DNA of 64,000 nt from Dyadobacter koreensis (GCF_900108855.1 NZ_FNXY01000011.1:1-64000), one strand, 5' to 3'. Shown: positions 36,541-45,500, counted from the stretch's first letter. A program made the numbers and translations. The notes: generated from the sequence alone by a model not told the origin.

Positions 36541-36660
36541 AGGTATCGGATCAGATTACTTTGGGAATAACAAAGGCAGCCTGAGGAATTCAGTTTATTG
36601 CTTCAATGATTTTGGGATGCAAAGGTCAGGAAATTTTCCCGAAATATGAGTTTGGATTCT

Positions 36661-37272
36661 TCATTCATCCAGTTCCGCAATAGTCGTTTTAAGCTCTTCC
36701 AGATTTCTGTCGGGTATTTTTTTAAATATTTTTTTGGCCAAAAGGTAGGCCAGTATAACAGTAACGGCATTTCCAACAATGAACAGCAGCGACTTTGCCA
36801 GGCCGTATTTTTCAAAATTTCTGACCATTAAAGAGATTCCCAAAAGGAAGCCGATCACCAGGCTTATTTTCCAGATTCGCTCCATAACCGTTTTATAACT
36901 TGCATGCAACACAATGATCCGGCTAAGACTTTCCCGAAGATTATTTTGTTCCAACGTGATTTTGCTGACAGAAAAAAATTCTCTTACAACTATCTCCAGA
37001 CCGGCAACAAGCAGTAATGTATAGGAAACTGCCGGAAAGTATTCATACCAATGGGTGTAATCAAAAGGGTTTCCAGCAAGAATGGCGATAAATAAAATAA
37101 ATATGAAGGCAAAAAACAGTGCAAGTCTTCTTAGTCGATTCCGGATCTTGTAAACCGTACTCTTGGACTGATCTTTCAGCATCGAGCGGATCATTTTTTC
37201 GTTTAGTTTTTGAGAAACCATGATCTTTTCGTCCAAAGATTTCCAGTTTAATTTTAGTTCTTCGAGGTCCAT
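36661..37272 (-). CDS. Membrane protein partnered with ECF sigma factor
   Basis: 203 residues: a cytosolic N-terminal part (1-45, helical), then four hydrophobic segments (about 48-67, 78-95, 128-146, 160-178) and a charged C-terminus. It follows the sigma factor gene by 11 bases, the usual place of an anti-sigma factor, but no zinc-binding anti-sigma motif is seen. A role in holding or sensing for the sigma factor is inference from position. Confidence 0.75.
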   Translation of the reverse strand: MDLEELKLNWKSLDEKIMVSQKLNEKMIRSMLKDQSKSTVYKIRNRLRRLALFFAFIFILFIAILAGNPFDYTHWYEYFPAVSYTLLLVAGLEIVVREFFSVSKITLEQNNLRESLSRIIVLHASYKTVMERIWKISLVIGFLLGISLMVRNFEKYGLAKSLLFIVGNAVTVILAYLLAKKIFKKIPDRNLEELKTTIAELDE

Positions 37273-37283
37273 ATCAGTGAAAT

Positions 37284-37781
37284 TTAGTAAGTGAACGATT
37301 TTAATATTTTTTCAAGTTTCCCTTTTATTCGACTGATTTTGACGCCGACGTTCGATTTTCCAATGCCGAGAATTCCTGAAATTTCCTCATAACTTTTATC
37401 TTCGAGATAAAGGAGTACAATCGCCTTTTCAACAGTGCTGAGCTGATCGATGGCTTTGTAAAGCGTAGCGGTTTCCGGTGGAATATCGTGCGTATCAGCC
37501 GGATCAGGAATCTCGGAAAGCATATTGGAGAAGGCGGTAGGCGATTGTTTTCGTTTCTCTTTCCTGTAATTTGAAATCGCTGTATTCATCCCGATCCGGT
37601 ACATCCACGTGCTGACATTGGATTCTCTTTTGAAAGTTGGATAAGCCTTCCAAAGCTGTAAAACGATTTCCTGAAACAGATCCTGCCGATCATCGCTATC
37701 CTGACAATACATCCTGCAAATCTTGTAAACGATTCCCCGATGCTGATTAAGAAGGTCAATAAATTCTTTTTCCATTTTCAA
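37284..37781 (-). CDS. ECF-type RNA polymerase sigma factor
   Basis: 165 residues. Region 2 (about 10-75: IVYKICRMYCQDSDDRQDLFQEIVLQLWKAYPTF, then STWMYRIGMNTAISNYRK) and region 4 (about 110-160: LSTVEKAIVLLYLEDKSYEEISGILGIGKSNVGVKISRIKGKL) are complete. It is translated with the membrane protein downstream. The target promoters are not evident. Confidence 0.93.
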   Translation of the reverse strand: MKMEKEFIDLLNQHRGIVYKICRMYCQDSDDRQDLFQEIVLQLWKAYPTFKRESNVSTWMYRIGMNTAISNYRKEKRKQSPTAFSNMLSEIPDPADTHDIPPETATLYKAIDQLSTVEKAIVLLYLEDKSYEEISGILGIGKSNVGVKISRIKGKLEKILKSFTY

Positions 37782-37968
37782 ATCGTAACGTGTTTGGATA
37801 GTTAGTCGCAGGTTTGTCAGGAAAATTACATTTTGAAAATGAAAATTCAGAAGTAAATAAATCAGCTTTGATGTATTGAAGGTAAGGCGCTATTTAACAA
37901 TAAGGTCATGATGACAAAACGTTCAGGCAACCACGATTGACGAACTTTGGAAAAACAGTTCAAGGAAT

Positions 37969-38916
37969 ATGGAGCGTCGGAGTTTATTGAAAAATATTGG
38001 TTTGCTCGCAGGAAGTTTTTCCCTCCCGGAATTTTCGTTTGCAAACTCGAAAGCTGAAAGTCCACAAAGGGTGTTACGTATTGCCCATCTGACCGATATC
38101 CATATTCAGCCTAACCTGATTGCGGCGAATGGATTTAAGAATTGCCTGCATCATCTGCAAAATCTTGATATAAGACCTGACCTTATCGTTAATGGTGGTG
38201 ACGTCGTGATGGGTTCAAAAAATGCGACACTGGAAAAGTCTGAAAAAGAATGGGCCATGTATCAAAAAGTGATCAGCAACGAGAATTCTTTACCCGTATA
38301 TACATGTGTGGGAAATCACGATATACTCGTCAAAAACGAGACATTCCATGGCTTCGCTGACGGAAAACACAGGGCGGCAGATAAGTTGGAATTATCAAGA
38401 ACTTATTACAGTTTCGATCAGAATGGCTGGCATTTTATAGTACTCGATAGTGTTCAGGAAAAATTTGATGGTCGCGGATATACTGCAAAATTGGGAGAGG
38501 AGCAGATGGATTGGCTGGAAAAAGATCTACGTAAAACAGCAGAAAAAATCCCTGTTATGATCATTTCTCACATTCCAATACTTTCTGCCTGTGTATTTCT
38601 GGACGGGAAAAATGTAAAAAACGAGGACTGGCATGTGCCGGGAGGATGGATGCATACCGATTGCGCGGATTTGATCGCTTTATTTTCCAAACATAAAAAT
38701 ATAAAATTAGCCGTGAGCGGCCACATACATTTGCAGGATCAGGTTGTTTACAATGGCATTACGTATTGCTGCAACGGTGCAGTTTGCGGGAACTATTGGT
38801 TTGGAAAAACCCAGCAAACAAAAGCGGGCTATGCAGTTATTGACTTATTTTCCGATGGTTCGTTCAATAATAATTACATCAGTTATCGAAGCCGGGACGG
38901 CAAAATTGAAGGGTAA
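37969..38916 (+). CDS. Exported calcineurin-like metallophosphoesterase
   Basis: 315 residues. The N-terminus MERRSLLKNIGLLAGSFSLP is a Tat-type signal. All metallophosphoesterase motifs are present: HLTDIH (near residue 40), GGDVV, GNHD, ISHIPI and SGHIH (near residue 247). It probably hydrolyses phosphoesters in the periplasm; the substrate is unknown. Shares a divergent region with the sigma factor gene. Confidence 0.92.
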   Translation: MERRSLLKNIGLLAGSFSLPEFSFANSKAESPQRVLRIAHLTDIHIQPNLIAANGFKNCLHHLQNLDIRPDLIVNGGDVVMGSKNATLEKSEKEWAMYQKVISNENSLPVYTCVGNHDILVKNETFHGFADGKHRAADKLELSRTYYSFDQNGWHFIVLDSVQEKFDGRGYTAKLGEEQMDWLEKDLRKTAEKIPVMIISHIPILSACVFLDGKNVKNEDWHVPGGWMHTDCADLIALFSKHKNIKLAVSGHIHLQDQVVYNGITYCCNGAVCGNYWFGKTQQTKAGYAVIDLFSDGSFNNNYISYRSRDGKIEG

Positions 38917-39029
38917 GCGGCTAATACAGACTTGCAATGAGTGTTGTGTGGTGTAGCATTTTATAAAGTGTTTTCAGTAACGTTTGTTATGCTATAAGCC
39001 ATGCGGTGAAAACTCACCAGAAAGAAAAT

Positions 39030-39064
39030 ATAATCCCTGTCCACCATTCAATGAACAGGGATTA
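39030..39064. terminator. Bidirectional terminator between convergent genes
   Basis: Perfect 11-base arms (ataatccctgt / acagggattat) with a 13-base loop lie between the phosphoesterase gene and the converging OYE gene. Confidence 0.8.
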
Positions 39065-39071
39065 TTGAATG

Positions 39072-40169
39072 TTACAACAAAACTCCCAGTGCCTCTTTTG
39101 AGAAACCAACAAGCTCTTCATTTTTGTCGTCACGAATTTTTTCAACCCAGTGCGGATCAGCTAAAAGCGGACGGCCAACAGCGACAAGATCGAAATCTCC
39201 TCTTTCGAAGCGACGCACCAATTCATCCAGTGAACTTGGCTGAGAACTTTCTCCGGCAAATGCAGCCATGAATTCTCCTGTCAAACCAACAGAACCTACT
39301 GTGATCGTAGCTTTTCCAGTGATTTTTTTTGCCCATCCGGCGAAGTTTAAATCGGATCCTTCAAATTCCGCTTCCCAGAAACGACGTTGTGAACAGTGGA
39401 AAATATCAACACCAGCTTCAGACAAAGGAAGCAGCCAGGCTTCCATTTCTTCCGACGTACGAGCAAGTTTGAAATTGTAGTCAGAAGGTTTGAATTGCGA
39501 CAAACGAAGAATGATCGTAAAATCTTCGCCAACTTGTTTTCTCACTTCTTTAATTACTTCAACCGCGAAACGGGTACGTTCAGCAAGCGTTTTCCCGCCA
39601 TACTTATCGGTACGGTTGTTGGTAGCTTCCCAGAAAAACTGGTCGATCAGATAACCGTGCGCACCATGAATCTCTACGCAGTCAAACCCAAGTCTTTTTG
39701 CATCAGCCGCAGCACGGCCGAAGGCAAGAATTGTCTCAGCGATATCCGCCTCAGTCATAGCAACACCATTCGCCAGATTCGGATTGTTATATTCTGACGG
39801 ACCTTCAAAAGGAACGGATGGAGTCCAGCCGCTGTGGTGGTTCGCCATAATTCCCATGTGCCAGATCTGAGGGCCCATGCTTCCGCCTTCTTGATGTACA
39901 CCATCGATTACTTTTTTCCAGCCATCCAGCGCTTCGCCGTAGAAGTGAGGAATATTCGCGTCATTCGATGAAGACGCCCGTTCAATAACTGTACCTTCGG
40001 ACAGAATCAGTCCGACGTCTCCCGCAGCCCTTCTGCTATAATAGGATGCAACATCATCTGTCGGGATACCATTCGGTGAAAACGACCGCGTCATGGGAGC
40101 CATAACAATGCGGTTTTTAATGTTAAGTGATTTCAAGCTGAAAGGCTTGAACAATGATTCAGAACTCAT
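39072..40169 (-). CDS. Old Yellow Enzyme family NADH:flavin oxidoreductase
   Basis: 365 residues from ATG 40169 (MSSESLFKPFSLKSL); a longer frame reaches 40208 but adds unlike residues. FMN-binding TIM barrel with KNRIVMAPMTRSF, the catalytic-site block IHGAHGYLIDQFFW (His-x-x-His variant HGAH) and the C-terminal VGRPLLADPHWVEKI. It reduces activated alkenes, nitroesters or quinones in this family. It lies 22 bases behind the ArsR-type regulator gene on the same strand, so it is probably its target. Confidence 0.92.
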   Translation of the reverse strand: MSSESLFKPFSLKSLNIKNRIVMAPMTRSFSPNGIPTDDVASYYSRRAAGDVGLILSEGTVIERASSSNDANIPHFYGEALDGWKKVIDGVHQEGGSMGPQIWHMGIMANHHSGWTPSVPFEGPSEYNNPNLANGVAMTEADIAETILAFGRAAADAKRLGFDCVEIHGAHGYLIDQFFWEATNNRTDKYGGKTLAERTRFAVEVIKEVRKQVGEDFTIILRLSQFKPSDYNFKLARTSEEMEAWLLPLSEAGVDIFHCSQRRFWEAEFEGSDLNFAGWAKKITGKATITVGSVGLTGEFMAAFAGESSQPSSLDELVRRFERGDFDLVAVGRPLLADPHWVEKIRDDKNEELVGFSKEALGVLL

Positions 40170-40191
40170 ATATAACAGGTTAATAATAATG

Positions 40192-40485
40192 CTAAATTTC
40201 AGATTCAATTAATTTGCTTAATGCAGCAAAAGCTTCCTCATTTCTCTTGTAGTAGGTCCACTGACCAACTCTTGTTGCTTCGATAAGTCCGGCCTTTTTA
40301 AGCATGGTTAAATATTCCGACACGGTTGATTGCGTGAGCCCGGCTTTTTCCTGGATCATTCCCACACACACGCCATCGGCGTTGCGATGCTCAGGTGCGA
40401 AATAGATTTCAGGGTTTTTCAGCCAGGTCAAAATCTGCAACCGGGTTTTATTCGAAAGCGCTTTGAAAATCTCTATCTGGTCCAT
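40192..40485 (-). CDS. ArsR-family winged-helix regulator
   Basis: 97 residues with a typical ArsR fold (MDQIEIFKALSNKTRLQILTWL, then GMIQEKAGLTQSTVSEYLTMLKKAGLIEATRVGQWTYYKR). A single Cys is seen (GVCVG, residue 40), not the paired metal-binding CxC, so sensing of an electrophile or quinone through one thiol is possible. First gene of a two-gene unit with the Old Yellow Enzyme; autoregulation is likely. Confidence 0.9.
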   Translation of the reverse strand: MDQIEIFKALSNKTRLQILTWLKNPEIYFAPEHRNADGVCVGMIQEKAGLTQSTVSEYLTMLKKAGLIEATRVGQWTYYKRNEEAFAALSKLIESEI

Positions 40486-41026
40486 GATATCTAAATATCG
40501 GAATTTCCCGATATACCAATAAACATGTGATTCCTTTCGAAAAGTTCCGCTTCATGGATTACTTAATTTCCCAGATCGGGGAGGGGTGATCTGCGTTTAA
40601 AGAAATTTCTGATAATATAAACAGGTAGGAAAAAGCGAAAGTGTGAAGGTTATTAATCTTTCACAGCTTCTGCTGAGACGATTTTTTTAACCATTTACTC
40701 ATTGAAATCAGGATTTTTGAAAATATTTTTAAAATTTTTTAAAAATATTTTTCAGGAAAGAATTTGATGAAAATGCCAACCATAGAATATTCTGTTTTTC
40801 TAATGGAAATGAGAATGTTAAATGGTTTAGAAAACAGTTAAGATCTAAGCTGGAGGGAAATTGACAGAACTCGAAATTAAGTTACATAAAAATTCTAAGA
40901 TTCATCGACTTGAAATAAGTCAATTTATTAATAAAGTTCAATTTTGTATAATTCTAATGCTTCGAAAATCAGGCAGTGTTTGGCATTGTGAACGGAATAT
41001 AATTTTGTTTTAATATGCACTGAACG
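40486..41026. other. 540-base AT-rich gap
   Basis: No gene was recognised between the ArsR gene and the promoter of the small exported protein. It contains the AT palindrome listed separately. It may hold promoter sites of the ArsR/OYE unit on the minus strand; none could be assigned confidently. Confidence 0.4.
40719..40753. repeat. AT-rich palindrome
   Basis: A near-perfect palindrome (about 16-base arms, gaaaatatttttaaaa / ttttaaaaatattttc) consists almost only of A and T. It stands in an intergenic region of about 600 bases. It could be a nucleoid-protein site or DNA-bend signal; a terminator is unlikely because of the very weak stem. Confidence 0.5.
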
Positions 41027-41055
41027 TTTGTATTCAAAATAATGTATTATATTTG
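41027..41055 (+). promoter_or_regulatory. Well-formed Bacteroidetes promoter
   Basis: TTTG at 41027-41030 (-33) and TATATTTG at 41048-41055 (-7, consensus TAnnTTTG) are separated by 17 bases. Transcription should start near 41062, giving a purine-rich leader of about 43 bases (aaacaaaaagagaaaaac) before the ATG at 41105. This is the best promoter match in the window. Confidence 0.75.
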
Positions 41056-41104
41056 TACAAGAATTTAGAGTAAAACAAAAAGAGAAAAACAAACACAAAC
41101 AACA

Positions 41105-41353
41105 ATGAAAAATACAATAAACATTTTGGCTGGTGCTATGATAGCAATGACCATATTTACTACTGCTAACGCTAATTCAAATACAGAAGATAAAGCAATT
41201 GTTTCAACTGCGAACAAATCACTTCCTGTTTCAGTAACTGTTTTGGAAACTCCTGCTCCGCAAAAAGAAGCTGTTGCTAAAACTCAGAACTACACTGCTC
41301 CTCAAAAAGCAAATATTGTAGAGCTAAAATTGAAAAGCGATTCAAATAAATAA
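41105..41353 (+). CDS. Small exported protein of unknown function
   Basis: 82 residues. A clear signal peptide (MKNTINILAGAMIAMTIFTTANA) is followed by a 59-residue mature part. This is rich in Ala, Thr, Val and Lys (SLPVSVTVLETPAPQKEAVAKTQ, then QKANIVELKLKSDSNK) and has no cysteines or known domain. A textbook promoter suggests strong expression. A short GC hairpin (gcctcc/ggaggc) follows at 41368-41385. I do not recognise a family; probably a lineage-specific periplasmic or secreted peptide. Confidence 0.65.
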   Translation: MKNTINILAGAMIAMTIFTTANANSNTEDKAIVSTANKSLPVSVTVLETPAPQKEAVAKTQNYTAPQKANIVELKLKSDSNK

Positions 41354-41527
41354 TTTGAATGAAGGTAGCCTCCGGAGAAGGAGGCTTGATATTGGTGGGA
41401 TGAAAAAAGGGGGATTTATATCTTCCTTTTTTTATTTTCCGCCCATGGTCATTTTCGGCCTGTTCAGGATATAGGTAAAAATGTATTGGATGACGGCTTT
41501 TAAACCGGATACCAAACAACGATCATC

Positions 41528-42160
41528 ATGACCAGATATCTTACACTTTTCATCAGTACATTATTGTTTTTTGCCTGCGCGTCCATGTCGGTAAAGCGAG
41601 AGGAAGTGCTTTTTAACGGAAAGAATTTTGATGGCTGGGAAGGTGATACCCTAAAAACCTGGCGTATCGAAAATGGTACAATTGTCGGTGGATCGCTGAC
41701 AGAAACAGTGGATCACAATTATTTTCTTTGTACCAGAAAAAGCTATGGAAATTTTGTCATTCGGGTAAAATTCAAATTAACCGGGACGGAAGGATTTATT
41801 AATACCGGCGTGCAGTTTCGCAGTAAGCGCGCGGAAAATCCTGATTATGAAATGATCGGATATCAGGCCGATCTTGGTGATGGATATTGGGGCAGTCTAT
41901 ATGATGAATCGCGAAGAAACAAGACGCTGATCAGTCCGGACTCGATGCTGATCGGGAAAATATTGAAACCTGGCGACTGGAATGACTACGAGGTAAGATG
42001 TGAAGGTCGACGCATCCGTATTTCACTGAACGGGCATCAGACCATAGATTATACTGAACCTGACAAATCCATCCCGCAAAAAGGAATAATCGGCTTGCAA
42101 ATTCATGGCGGCGGCAAGGCTCAGGTCGCCTATAAGGATCTTATCTTACAGGAACTATAA
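41528..42160 (+). CDS. DUF1080 family lipoprotein (3-keto-disaccharide hydrolase fold)
   Basis: 210 residues. Lipobox FFACA (Cys17), then one concanavalin-like domain covering the rest (LFNGKNFDGWEGD, WRIENGTIVGGS, GVQFRSKR, GDWNDYEVRCEGRRIRISLNG). DUF1080 proteins are very numerous in Bacteroidetes and several act on 3-keto-glycosides. No partner dehydrogenase gene is seen nearby, so the exact substrate is unknown. Confidence 0.9.
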   Translation: MTRYLTLFISTLLFFACASMSVKREEVLFNGKNFDGWEGDTLKTWRIENGTIVGGSLTETVDHNYFLCTRKSYGNFVIRVKFKLTGTEGFINTGVQFRSKRAENPDYEMIGYQADLGDGYWGSLYDESRRNKTLISPDSMLIGKILKPGDWNDYEVRCEGRRIRISLNGHQTIDYTEPDKSIPQKGIIGLQIHGGGKAQVAYKDLILQEL

Positions 42161-42168
42161 AAATCAGT

Positions 42169-42636
42169 CTACTTTTCTCTCTTGAATTTCAGTTCAACTT
42201 TCGTCATTTGCGGATAATTGTAAGCCGTGCTTTGCGTTTTCATGCTAAAAGACGCGTCGGAAACATCTTGAGGAGCAATCGTCCATTCGCCCCCTTTTGC
42301 CGCCGCTGAATCTGCGGAGAAGACGGTAATATTTTTATCATTTGTCTTCCACTTCAAAATCATCGGTTTTGTATCTCCCACAAAATATCCTGTAAAAGAG
42401 CCATCGTCAGCGAAACTTACATTTTCCATATAACGCTCAAAGCTTACGCTGCCAAATTGCTGAATCAATTTCCCATCCTTAAAAACGGGTGTGTCATTGG
42501 CGTAGATTTCGTCAATATGCCATTTTGGATTGCCGGTCAATTTTTCAGCTGCTTCTTTTGGATCACTGGCCGAATTGTTGCAGGCCAAAAATGTCGTTAG
42601 TAAAAGAAAAAATAGAAAAGTGATTTTAAGGTTCAT
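42169..42636 (-). CDS. Small lipoprotein, lipocalin-like
   Basis: 155 residues with lipobox TFLAC (Cys19). The remainder alternates short strands (KWHIDEIYANDTPV, GSVSFERYMENVSFADDGSFTGYF, PMILKWKTNDKNITVF), as in small lipocalin-like or copper-resistance-like lipoproteins. No catalytic motif. Convergent with DUF1080 gene, 8 bases apart. Function unknown. Confidence 0.75.
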   Translation of the reverse strand: MNLKITFLFFLLLTTFLACNNSASDPKEAAEKLTGNPKWHIDEIYANDTPVFKDGKLIQQFGSVSFERYMENVSFADDGSFTGYFVGDTKPMILKWKTNDKNITVFSADSAAAKGGEWTIAPQDVSDASFSMKTQSTAYNYPQMTKVELKFKREK

Positions 42637-42758
42637 AGGCCGGATAAGATTTCTGGGATAAGTTTTTTCATGCTTTTCCTAACAATTTCATAATGTTTCA
42701 AAAATCGATATTGTCAATTTAAAACTAAAAATTGCCAGCTAAATTTAAATGCAAGCTT

Positions 42759-43661
42759 ATGAAATTTATTTTCTTATCACTATTCACTGCCGGGATAATT
42801 TCCTCGGTCAGTGCCAATGCCCAGCAAAAACCCGAAGTCCAGGCGCATCGCGGAGGAATGGGATTATATCCTGAAAATACAATTACGGCCATGATCAACG
42901 CCGTTAAATTGGGAGCGAAAACGCTGGAATTAGATTGTGTGATTTCGGCGGATGGTAAAGTTGTCGTGTCTCACGACCCGTATATGTCGGCAGAATTTAT
43001 GCGCAAACCGGATGGGTCGGATGTGACAAAAGAGGAAGAAAAAGGACTTGCCCTTTATAAAATGCCGTATGACAGTATCAGGAAATTCGACAGCGGTACC
43101 AAACCTCATCCAAGATTTTCCGAACAAAAGAAAATGAAAACGCACAAACCACTTCTATCTGACCTTATTGATAGTGTGGAGGTTTATGTGAAAAAGAACA
43201 ATTTGAAGCCGGTATATTATAACATGGAGACAAAAATTTCGCCTCAGGGCGATGGGGCATACAATCCGGTTCCCGACGTTTTTGTTTCGAGGGTTATGGA
43301 CGTGATTCGGACAAAGAAAATTGAAAACAGAACCACGATCCAGTCGTTCGATATTCGTACTTTACAGGTTTTGCATAAGGAAAATGCAAAAGTTAAACTG
43401 GCTTTGTTGATCATGAACAAAGATAGTTTCGAAGATAATATCAAGAAACTTGGTTTTACGCCTGATATATACAGCCCTTATCATACCCTTGTCAATGAGG
43501 ACCTTGTGAAGAAATCGCACGATGCTAAAGTGCTGATTTTACCCTGGACGGTTGACGAGCCAGAAGAAATGGAGCGTTTGGCTGCTCTGGGGGTTGACGG
43601 AATAATTACAAACCAGCCCGACCGGATGATTAAATTGTTCGGGAGTTATCAGAATAAATAA
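42759..43661 (+). CDS. glpQ: Exported glycerophosphodiester phosphodiesterase
   Basis: 300 residues from ATG 42759 (MKFIFLSLFTAGIISS, signal peptide ending near ANA). GDPD TIM-barrel motifs: AHRGGMGLYPENT (catalytic His), ELDCVISADGKVVVSHDP (metal Glu/Asp and second His) and METK. It releases sn-glycerol-3-phosphate from glycerophosphodiesters in the periplasm. An earlier TTG in frame at 42732 would spoil the signal peptide. The symbol follows the family; other phosphodiester substrates are possible. Confidence 0.9.
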   Translation: MKFIFLSLFTAGIISSVSANAQQKPEVQAHRGGMGLYPENTITAMINAVKLGAKTLELDCVISADGKVVVSHDPYMSAEFMRKPDGSDVTKEEEKGLALYKMPYDSIRKFDSGTKPHPRFSEQKKMKTHKPLLSDLIDSVEVYVKKNNLKPVYYNMETKISPQGDGAYNPVPDVFVSRVMDVIRTKKIENRTTIQSFDIRTLQVLHKENAKVKLALLIMNKDSFEDNIKKLGFTPDIYSPYHTLVNEDLVKKSHDAKVLILPWTVDEPEEMERLAALGVDGIITNQPDRMIKLFGSYQNK

Positions 43662-43683
43662 AGTTAGAAAAAGTCAATCCGCT

Positions 43684-43715
43684 GCCGGTAAGCTTTAACG
43701 CCTGCCGGCTTTTTT
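43684..43715 (+). terminator. Terminator behind glycerophosphodiesterase
   Basis: Hairpin gccggtaagc / gcctgccggc (one mismatch, one G-U pair) is followed by TTTTTTATTT, 22 bases past the stop codon. Confidence 0.8.
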
Positions 43716-43791
43716 ATTTAAATCAGGCATAATTTTAATGTTATTGCAATAAAAACTGTTAGCCCATTTACAAATCCAATAACCAAATTTT

Positions 43792-44073
43792 ATGAAAGCA
43801 ATCTGGAACCATGAAGTAATAGCTGAAAGCGACGAAACAGTTGTAGTTGAAAATAACCACTATTTCCCTGTAGAATCCGTAAACAAAGCTTATCTGATCC
43901 CATCAAGTACGCATACAACCTGCCCATGGAAGGGTGAAGCTTCTTATTATACCCTTGAAGTTGACGGGCGTTCAAACCCGGATGCAGCATGGTATTATCC
44001 CGAACCTAAGGATGCTGCGAAGAATATTCAAAATTATATCGCCTTTTGGAAAGGTGTTCAAATAGAAGCCTGA
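43792..44073 (+). CDS. DUF427 domain protein
   Basis: 93 residues, a full-length DUF427 domain: MKAIWNHEVIAESDETVVVENNHYFP, then STHTTCPWKGEASYYTLEVDG and the C-terminal AAWYYPEPKDAAKNIQNYIAFWKGVQIE. Small beta-barrel protein of unknown function, widespread. It is 12 bases before the FAD-dependent oxidoreductase gene, so co-transcription is likely. Confidence 0.9.
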   Translation: MKAIWNHEVIAESDETVVVENNHYFPVESVNKAYLIPSSTHTTCPWKGEASYYTLEVDGRSNPDAAWYYPEPKDAAKNIQNYIAFWKGVQIEA

Positions 44074-44085
44074 CCGTCTGCCGAT

Positions 44086-45468
44086 ATGGAAAAGTATGAT
44101 GCAATAGTTATTGGCTCCGGCCAGGCAGGAACGCCTCTGTCGAAAAGACTTGCCGAATCAGGCTTGAAAACAGCAATTATCGAAAAAAGATGGGTAGGAG
44201 GTACCTGTGTTAATGACGGTTGTTCGCCGACAAAAACCATGATCGCCTCAGCAAAACTTGCCTGGTCGGTAGCAAATAGTGAAAAGTTAGGGGTTCATGT
44301 CGGCGGCTATACAGTAGACTTTCACGAAATCCTGGATCGGAAAAATGAGGTTGTCCAACGGATGCGTGGTAATTCTGAAAAGGGGATCAAGGAAACGAAG
44401 AATCTGGATCTTATTTACGGAACAGCTGTTTTTACAGGGCCCAAAGAAATTACAGTCACTCTGAATGACGGTAGTGAACAGGTTTTGTCGGCGGATAAAT
44501 TTTTTATCAACGTAGGTGAAAAACCTGCAATCCCGGAAATTGATGGTATAGATAAGATCAATTATCTGACCTCTACTTCGATTATGGAACTGGAAGAAAT
44601 TCCAGAGCATCTGGCCATTATTGGAAGCGGATATATTGCCCTGGAGTTTGGACAAATGTTTCGCCGTTTTGGAAGTAAAGTCACTATACTGGAACAATCA
44701 GAGCGTATTTTGCGTCATGAGGATGAAGACATTGCAGAAGAGATAGTAAAAATACTTTCCGAAGAGGATATCAAGATCATTACAGATTGTAAAGTTGAGC
44801 TTATCAAAAACGAGGGCCATAACATCAATTTGTTCTTAAATGTTACGGAACAAGAGGCGAATATATCCTGCACACATGTTCTCATCGGTGCAGGAAGAAA
44901 ACCTCAGACTACGGATCTTGGCCTTGATTCTGCCGGTGTTGAAATTGATGAAAAAGGATATGTAAAAGTGAACGATAAACTGGAAACATCGGTCGAGGGG
45001 ATTTATGCTCTGGGCGATGTGAAAGGCGGACCGGCTTTTACGCACATAGCCTACGATGATTACCGTGTGATTCGGAAAAATATTATCGAAAAAGGAAACG
45101 AATCCATCAAAGATCGCCTTGTTCCTTACTGTATGTTCATCGATCCGCAGCTTGGCCGTGTCGGTATAACTGAGCAGGAGGCGAAGGAAAGTGGAAAAGA
45201 GGTGCTGGTTGCAAAAATGCCGAATTCAAGTGTGGCTCGGTCGATTGAAACGGGTGACACACGAGGCATGATGAAAGCGGTTATCGATAAAGAAACGGGA
45301 AAAATTCTCGGCGCTTCTGTTTTAGCGGAAGAAGGCGGAGAAATTGTCACGATTCTGCAGCTTGCCATGATGGGTGGGATAACATATGAGCAATTGAAAG
45401 AAGGTGTTTTTGCGCATCCAACGTATGCTGAATCACTCAATAATTTATTCATGACGCTTGACAAATAA
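44086..45468 (+). CDS. Pyridine nucleotide-disulfide oxidoreductase (mercuric reductase-like)
   Basis: 460 residues of the class I disulfide reductase family. It has an FAD motif (VIGSGQAGTPLSKRL), redox-active CxxxxC in GGTCVNDGCSPTKTM (about 38-52), an NAD(P) motif (IGSGYIALEFGQMF), ALGDV, and dimer-interface HPTYAESLNNLF. It lacks the HMA domain and C-terminal paired cysteines of true MerA, and no mercury genes are near, so it is a MerA-like or lipoamide-dehydrogenase-like enzyme of unknown substrate. It precedes the ergothioneine operon by 67 bases. Confidence 0.9.
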   Translation: MEKYDAIVIGSGQAGTPLSKRLAESGLKTAIIEKRWVGGTCVNDGCSPTKTMIASAKLAWSVANSEKLGVHVGGYTVDFHEILDRKNEVVQRMRGNSEKGIKETKNLDLIYGTAVFTGPKEITVTLNDGSEQVLSADKFFINVGEKPAIPEIDGIDKINYLTSTSIMELEEIPEHLAIIGSGYIALEFGQMFRRFGSKVTILEQSERILRHEDEDIAEEIVKILSEEDIKIITDCKVELIKNEGHNINLFLNVTEQEANISCTHVLIGAGRKPQTTDLGLDSAGVEIDEKGYVKVNDKLETSVEGIYALGDVKGGPAFTHIAYDDYRVIRKNIIEKGNESIKDRLVPYCMFIDPQLGRVGITEQEAKESGKEVLVAKMPNSSVARSIETGDTRGMMKAVIDKETGKILGASVLAEEGGEIVTILQLAMMGGITYEQLKEGVFAHPTYAESLNNLFMTLDK

Positions 45469-45500
45469 CGAATTCTGAGGGTGTGGACTGAGGCGTGATT

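Noticed and set aside
44287..44697. 136-residue minus-strand frame inside the disulfide oxidoreductase gene
   Set aside because: Antisense shadow of a gene with intact FAD, NAD and CxxxxC motifs.
44086..45468. Mercury resistance (merA) for the disulfide oxidoreductase
   Set aside because: No HMA domain, no C-terminal Cys pair and no mer genes nearby; only the general family can be stated.
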